In this document: positions 57,451 through 64,000 of the stretch, in pieces | Layout of the letters: every line of letters begins with the position of its first letter | How positions within the stretch are numbered: the first letter of the stretch is position 1 | From: Gymnorhina tibicen | Lineage: Eukaryota; Chordata; Aves; Passeriformes; Artamidae | DNA: 64,000 nt | Direction: 5' to 3' | Assembly: GCA_013399875.1 (NCBI GenBank) | Contig: VXAZ01007501.1 | Span: 1,154,155 to 1,218,154 of the forward strand | Made by a program: the position numbers and the translations under genes | Notes under the pieces: generated by a model | The model's input: the letters and a program-made list of their open reading frames with translations, nothing else | The model's database searches: none | What the model was told of the DNA's origin: nothing

Positions 57451-59944
57451 GCAGTGATCAGACGCCCACACTAGGAACAGCTGCTTGATGAGGACCATAA
57501 AAAAAAAAGAAAAGAAAACAAACCAAAAAAAACCCAACCTGGAGTAGGGGGAAGAATAATAAAAGAAAAAGAGCAAAATAAAGTCAAAATCTGGAAATAA
57601 GGAGACAAAACCAAAGCCAGCTTTTATTGGCCAATGTTAGAATTATCAGTGGAGCCATTACAAAACTCACAGTACTAACTGTAACAGCTTTGCACCATTT
57701 TCCCAGGTTCCTGGGACTCCCTCCTCTTGCACAGACTGTAGCAGTGGGTCCCTATTCCAGCATGCCTCCTACCCTGAGTGTGAATTAGGAGCCTCATTTT
57801 ACTGCCTCCACCTAGACAAGAGGGAGGTGTTTATGTTCTGCATATAGGAGACCGTTCTGAAATCCAAATTGAACTGCATAAATTTGACTCCCATACAGTT
57901 TCAAGCAAGTGTTTCCTTCTACAAAAGTAATTGCATCCTGTAATCTATCTTAGAGTAACAGACCCACCAAGGATCTTGAGTACTTTGGACTAAATCTAAG
58001 GGAATAAAAATAACCAAACGCAAGCACATTACAATCTTTTTCAGCATCTGAAGCATACAGTTTGCATTCCAGTATATCCTCTAATGGCTGTGTCCTGTAG
58101 TGTTTACCTGTACAATGTGTTGTTTGCATTTATTCCTCTTATTGATAATGCTAGCATGAGACATAATTCATTTTGTCAAAGTGTATGGAATTACAGGGCT
58201 ATAAAGAGAAAGTAAATAAAGGAGATGTAGGATTGAGTAAGAAAGTTTGTTTTCACAGTGAAACTAATATAAAACTAGCCTAGCTCCATTCATATTCATA
58301 TTCAGGCACAATTCCCTCTTGAAATAAACCCACCCCAGAAGCAAGCCTGTATCTTAAACGGTAAGTATTTCAGGTTGGGACTGTGGTATTTGTACAGTGC
58401 CAGAATAATATAACTGATGTTTCCCTACACTTCCATGGTAGGGATGAATCCTATGAGTAAAAATAGCTAAATAGAAAGAAGAATAAACTGCATATGGATG
58501 AGAGGGAAAGAAGAAAAAGTAATGAGCATACAAGTCAGGCAACTAACAAGAAGGTTGAGGGCTCTTCAGGGATAGGAATGGTAAATGGCATCTTACTGTT
58601 TGTCTATAATATCTTAGTATAGTACGAAGGCCAGTGCAAGATCTCTTAAGGGACCTGGGGGTGTTACAATAATGCAAATAAGAACAGCTTCTAGTTCAAG
58701 GCTCTAACCATTAATGATGATTCTTTTTTTTTGGTAAATAAGCCTCTAACAATAGGTGTTATATTAAAATAGCTGTCCCACAAAATTACAAAAAAAAAAA
58801 GAAAAAAGCAAGCTTTATCAGCAGAAGTAAAGACATTTTCAGATTCTTATAGTAGAATTGGATTATAAAACACAGGGTAAAGAAATATGAAAGAAAAAAA
58901 TCCAGGTTTATTCTTCTTGAAAGGCAGCCTACTGCATTATAAAATATCTGAGCCATGACCAAAATAAGACACAACAAATGTTTACCAACAAGGCATTTTG
59001 GATAATACAACAGTTAGTTACCACCAGGAACTATTTTGCAAAAGCTTCTTCTTCACCAGTCCTGAGTAGAAAACTTGTTTTATCAGTGCAGCAATGCTGA
59101 ATGCTTTGGGCTCTTTCACAGGGCCACCAGAATGTTCCTGAGGTCACTGTCCAAGGCAAAACCAGCAATATCAGAAAAACAGTCTCCAAGGACAATAAGC
59201 ATTTGGTTGTTGAGGTGATGAGGATGAATTAAAACATCTGCTTAAATGCTGTAGTTCAAAGAAAGTTGATCTACTGAGGAATAATTGTGAAAATTGCAGT
59301 TGGAAGACAATATGCAATGCTATGAAAGAGGCTAAGATACAGGAGCTGGAAATGAATGCAGTGTTCTGGCTCTCCCAGGGACTACCTGCTTTGTTTTGTT
59401 TCCATTCAGACATCTGTTAAATGGGTATAATATTTCTTACATACTTCACAGTAATGTTTAATTACTTGCTTAAAAAGTGACCACGGATTGTAAGGTACAT
59501 GGTGCTAGAAAAGCACATTCTGTAACTGAAAACTTAGTCTATGGCTCTCCTGAGTTATCTTCTATCCAGGACTTGAATTTCATTTACAAAAAGCTATATT
59601 GTTATGAGCAGTACTTAGAAGATGGAAAACATTCGGGTGTTTCAAGAAAATGAAGATTTCTGCTCTGTTAAGCTACATGGGAGTTGTAGCTTACCAGGCA
59701 TATTCCATCCATGAAGCACTGCGCTGAATCACCAGGAGGTGACACCTCATAGGAGATCCAGTTTGGACTGGAAGTTTGTTTTAAAGGAAAGGCAGCCCAT
59801 GGGAAGCATCCACTTAAATTTCCAGACAAAATGTTTGGGGTGGTAGAAGGTTGCTTATATTCCTTCAAGGTAAAAAAGCAGGATTTTACACACAGACTAT
59901 ACATATAAACAAATCAGGTTTTGCTGTGTGCATGCTACATATCA

Positions 59945-59988
59945 AATATACATATATATATATTAATATATATAAAAATATATAAATA
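59945..59988. repeat. AT-rich alternating tract
   Basis: TA-dinucleotide runs (ACATATATATATATTAATATA and similar) interspersed with A. It is a simple-sequence stretch, likely variable. Confidence 0.8.
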
Positions 59989-61525
59989 TGGACAGTTGTT
60001 ACAAAAAAACCCAGTTCAGACAGTTAATTACATTAGACATAGCAATGATTAATACATCATGTAAAGAATCACTATGTCAGCATATTTCTGCTGGTGAACT
60101 TCAGACTGGCAGACTTGTACCTTAGAGTGGTGTCTTTGAACTAGCTACCTCTGCACGCTCCATCAGGAGTCATCCTTCTAGAGACATAATCCTTATCTTA
60201 GGAAATAAGAGGTTACTTACCAGTTACATAAGAGAAGTCCAATCAGTCAAACCAGGGAAGCAATTAAAACCTTTTTTCTTTTCTGGTACTCCAAGAACGC
60301 AGTAATAATTGAAATTTTGCTAAAGTCAAGTTCTGCTTGGTGTTCAGAAGCAGCTGAGCTGTGGTAGCCCTTTCTCAATCTACCTTGACTGAGGCAGTGA
60401 AGTAGTCTGAGAGAGATGATTTCCGTACGCGGCGTTGGCTAAGTCTATGCCCGCTGACTTAGCTGATGGATGGCAACTTCCTTGGCCATTATAAATCAGC
60501 TGAGTTACGACGTTCCTGAGTCCAGATTTTTACAGCAGTGTGGTGTAACATATGGTAAACAATCAGGAATGGATTTGCCCTGTTTTTAGCTTCATTCAGG
60601 TTCTCTTTTCCCACTGCCCCTACTGGGACATGCAGCTGAGGAGCTTACTTTTCCTAAATCCCACTTACTGACAGTATCAACACTTTAGTCTTAAACTTTA
60701 TATGCCCCAAAAGTGATGTGCTGTTCAGACTTCTCAAGCACTCAGGAATCCCACTGATTTTAAACAAACTGAGGGGAAAAAAAATCAAATAAAAGTCAGT
60801 CTACTTGTTTAGTGCTTGGTTAATGCTTTAAATATCTAACTGCGGACAACCAGATTGGGCTGTTTGGCCTAAATAGCCTAAGACACGCTAAGACGAGCAG
60901 TTAAACTGCCAAGGAGGCAGCTAAACTGCAGCAAACACTAGAAAAAAACCCCCAACCATATGCTCAAGGTGCTTCGCTGGGGAAAGAGAGAGGCTCTGTT
61001 GTGCAGGCTGGGGCTGTGATCAAACATAGTACACCTGAAGTGTTTCACCATACCAAAGCTTAATCAAGAGATCCCAATACAGCCTGAGCCCATTAACTCC
61101 AGACAAGCATGAAGTGCGAAGATACTGCTGCAAAAAGAGGTGATTGCTGTTTTGAAATGCATAAACAGTAGCATTACCCAGTGAGGGATCAAGGGAGCAA
61201 TAGCAGCCCTATTTTACATCAACTCTGCGAGACCAGGCCTGCGTTTGTACACACCACTCCGATGCTGCCATTACCTTAGTTTCTCTTATGCCAAGATTTA
61301 TTTTGTAAGTCAAGTTGGTACTGGTGGAAAAGCACTGGCTTCGACCCAAAATATGAAATAAATCAGAAAGAAACCAATGAGGGCAACTAAAGCAATAAAA
61401 GACTGAAGAAATATGTTCAGTGCAGACTGCTAGGAGAACCAAGTTGCACTGTGTAGAGACAACAATTTGATAGCATGCATGTACCTGGAAAAGATTAACT
61501 GTGAGTGCAGTTTATTTCCAGTCAT

Positions 61526-61605
61526 GAACATGGACACGAGAAAAGAAAAATTTAAACTAGTTCCTGAACATGGACACGAGAAAAGAAAAATTTAAACTAG
61601 TTCCT
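61526..61605. repeat. Exact 40-bp tandem duplication, two copies
   Basis: Positions 61526-61565 and 61566-61605 are identical over 40 bp (starting GAACATGGACACGAG and ending AACTAGTTCCT), and a third unit begins with GAATA and stops. Absence of divergence points to a recent duplication or an assembly error. Confidence 0.95.
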
Positions 61606-62659
61606 GAATATCAGAAAGAGTAAAACCCTGTTTTCTATGGATTCATGAATAACCTTCTATGTTGACTCTCTGTTAGTACAAAATCACACCATTATCTTAT
61701 TTCTCCTTCCCAGTCTCCTCTCACCACAAAGTTTTCAGGGACTTCATATTTCTAAGGTGTCTACCCATCCAGAAAAGTGCATTTGAAATTGGCAAATACT
61801 TAAAAAACTCTAGGGGTAAAGTGGAAAATGACAGAAAACCAGCTTACTAAACACAAGATTAACAATAAAAGTATATGATTAAATATCACAAATTTTTTTC
61901 AGCAATAAACCAGTCCTGTATTAACTAGCTAAATTATGTCAGGAGAGGAAATGGATAATGGATTCTGGATTCTTATGTCATCCTTGTATTATTACTGGAG
62001 GAATACATAAGAATAGAAGTTAAATGGTCCTGTCAGCTCTGTTTACTTCTAACTCTAGATCTCTGACACTTGGCAAGACTCTTTTTGGGGAGGGTAAATT
62101 TTAAGGGCTGCAACCTTGAAATTGAAAGACCTGAACTCTTCACATTGAACATGAAAGGAAGGTGCAAAACATAAAGGCATAACTGACTGAATTTTGAAAA
62201 TATATTGGTGGCATAAAGCACAGGGTCTTAATGTGACCGTATATCAAAAGCCACCAAGCAAGACTTAAGAAAGTCAAAGGACAGCAGTTCTTTTTCTCTT
62301 TGACAAAACAGTCTTGTAGCACCAGCCACTTTATAGAAGTGTATTGAAGGAATACATCTGTTGTCAGTGACATTTTCCATGGCAAATAGTAATAAATAGA
62401 TAGCTTCAACTTCAATGGGGAAGCCCATTTTTTGGACAGTTTAACATTATTAGATGAAGTCCAGCACAGCAGGTCCACCCCTTTTCAAAACCAAGTTTAA
62501 GTTGGTTGGTTGTTTAAGTTTATTGCCTTGGTTTAAGCAATACCTTAAGATGCAGTGGCTTTATAACAAAACTGAAATGCACACCAGTTTCCATGTAGAG
62601 AAACCATTGCCTTCAGGAAGTTACTCCTGATACCTGTGTATTTATTGCTTGGCCATACA

Positions 62660-63515
62660 TACAGACGGCACCAAGTTGATCAGCTGGAGGGCAGGAAGGC
62701 TCTACAGAGGGATCTGGACAGGCTGGATCATTGGGCTGAAGCCAACAGTATGAGGTTCAATTAGGTGAATTGCCAGGTCCTGCACCTGGATCACAGCAAC
62801 CCCAGGCAGCACTACAGGCTGGGGGAAGAGTGGTTGGGAAGCTGCCCAGCGGGAAGGGACCTGGGGCTGTTGGTTGACAGTGACTCAACATGAGGCAGAG
62901 TGTGCCCAGGTGGCCAAGAAGGCCAATGGCATCCTGGCCTGTATCAGCAGTAGTGTGGCCAACAGGCCCAGGGAAGTGATCATTCCCCTGTACTTGGCAC
63001 TGGTGAGGCCACACCTTAAGTACCTCAAGTTCTGGACCTCTCACTACAGGAAAGACATTGAGGTGCTGGAATGCATCCAGAGAAGGGCAACAGAGCTGGT
63101 AAAGGGTCTGGAACATAAGTCCTCAGATGAGTGGCTGATGGAGCTGGGATTGTTTAGCCTGGACAGAAGGAGGCTCAGGAGAGATCTTATCTCTCTCTAC
63201 AGCTTCCTGAAAGGAGGTTGTAGTGAGCTGGGGCTTGGTCTCTTCTCCCAGGCAACCAGCAACAGAACAAGGGGAAATGTCCTTAAGTTGCACCAAGGGA
63301 GGTTCAGGTTAGATATTTTGAAAAACTTCTTCAGGGAAAGAGTGGTTAAGCCTTGGAAGTGATGAAGTCACCATGTCTGGAGGTGTTCAAATAACGAGTA
63401 GATGTGGCACTTGGTGATACGGCTTTCTGGGCATAGTGGTATTTGGTCAGAGGTTAGATTCAATGATCTTGAAAGCCTTTTCTAAGCTTAATTGTTCTGT
63501 GATTCTATTCTATGT
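62660..63515 (+). mobile_element. CR1 LINE, 5'-truncated, plus strand, with ORF2 C-terminus
   Basis: This is the longest CR1 piece, about 855 bp. The plus frame 62874-63362 encodes 162 residues. From [12 protein letters not shown] through [40 protein letters not shown] and [19 protein letters not shown] to [15 protein letters not shown], it is the conserved C-terminal part of the CR1 ORF2 protein after the RT core. The frame stops early at VVKPWK, where related copies continue to the end of ORF2. The element ends with TTGTTCTGTGATTCTATTCTATG, the CR1 tail. The earlier part (62665-62870) continues the CR1 order in other frames, so frameshifts have occurred. It lacks the endonuclease and catalytic RT core. 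Confidence 0.96.
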
Positions 63516-64000
63516 ACTTTCTGATGGGTTATGGCTCACATCAGTTTCCCAGGGTGTTATCACTGTCTCGGTCCATGTTAGCCAGACTGCAAGTCAGCCC
63601 AGGGAATCTTCTAATTTTCTTGTTCTTTGTGCTCTGTGCGTGTTCCTTTAGTGTAGAAGAGTTAATGGATTTCCACTTTGTACCAGGTTCCATGTATAAC
63701 CAGAGAATAAAAAAGAAGTCAAGTCACATAAACATGAAGTAAGCCGAATGTGGTGTAGAGCACTATCCAAATGTACTCTGGGTTAAAATGGCTGTGGGAC
63801 TGTTTTGGGAGGAGTGTTATTTTCCAATTACTTTTCATCCCTCATGAGTTTATTTTGAGTATCTCCTTTCCCTTTTGAAAAGAAATGGAAGAAGGCATTC
63901 ACCTGGAACTTTACAGGCAGTCATTCATAAGGTAGACCGTGAAGGAAAGCAATGCTGACGAACTGCAAGCTGGCCAGCTCTTTGAATGCAGACAGATGAA
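63516..64000. other. Non-coding stretch after CR1, nothing recognised
   Basis: Two overlapping plus frames (63436-63651 and 63512-63742) extend out of the CR1 tail into flanking sequence without motifs. No repeat or gene was identified. Confidence 0.45.

Larger units (their letters stand above)
57451..62659. other. Non-coding stretch with simple repeats
   Basis: It contains an A/C-type tract at 57501-57540, a T-run near 58723 and an A-run near 58789. An AT-alternating microsatellite lies at 59945-59988, a CpG-bearing patch at 60420-60520, and a 40-bp tandem duplication at 61526-61605. Open frames (for example 62140-62478 minus, 112 codons) are unrecognised. Confidence 0.4.

Noticed and set aside
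1..64000. CRISPR arrays, tRNA or rRNA genes, operons, LTR pairs or retroviral genes.
   Set aside because: I looked for regularly spaced repeats, intact tRNA boxes, LTR-like direct repeats and retroviral motifs and saw none. The only tRNA-like sequence is the decayed SINE at 37.66 kb.

Overview
The window looks like vertebrate nuclear DNA, most likely from a bird. The main evidence is a set of CR1 LINE fragments. They have the avian 3' end (repeats of ATTCTATG type preceded by a GGTTGGAAGGGACC-like stretch) and C-terminal pieces of the CR1 reverse-transcriptase ORF. Recent repeats are sparse and the background is AT-rich, which fits a bird better than a turtle or crocodile, although those also carry CR1. 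Nothing prokaryotic, viral or operon-like is present. Almost every open frame listed here is short and at chance expectation for AT-rich DNA, and I recognise no host protein-coding gene.

Layout. From 1 to about 31.0 kb the sequence is AT-rich intronic or intergenic DNA. It holds five younger CR1 fragments, all on the minus strand (4217, 7973, 21291, 22852, 29731). It also holds much older decayed repeats: an ancient CR1 body near 5.9-6.3 kb (+), an ancient CR1 3' end at 19.85-20.11 kb (-), a MIR-like SINE at 15.8 kb, and short pieces of an old amniote repeat. A 3'UTR-like stretch with a minus-strand AATAAA lies near 1.3-2.1 kb. From about 31.03 to 33.73 kb is a strong CpG island with an inverted CCAAT box and two GC boxes. 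It is interrupted by a 564-base assembly gap (31497-32060) and by a single N at 32303 flanked by a near-perfect 129-bp direct repeat, probably an assembly artefact. A minus-strand ATG in very good Kozak context at 32098 runs straight into the gap, so a first coding exon may be missing there. From 33.9 to 64 kb the sequence is again AT-rich and holds a plus-strand CR1 end at 33.94 kb, a tRNA-derived SINE at 37.66 kb, a CR1 stub at 40.53 kb, an ancient CR1 body at 48.6-49.6 kb, a GATA microsatellite at 52.39 kb, a 40-bp tandem duplication at 61.53 kb and the longest CR1 fragment at 62.66-63.51 kb.

The most interesting unexplained pieces are protein-like minus-strand frames that match no repeat I know. 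The 38.16-39.4 kb segment is GC-raised and has a 171-codon frame followed upstream by further long frames broken by stops. A frame at 40.53-40.86 kb sits behind a good splice acceptor and is interrupted by CR1. A 153-bp phase-0 exon-like block lies at 12216-12368. They could be exons of an unrecognised or lineage-specific gene, or remnants of a lost one. I see no evidence of a novel multi-gene system; the window mainly shows a promoter island with assembly damage inside a repeat-marked non-coding landscape.
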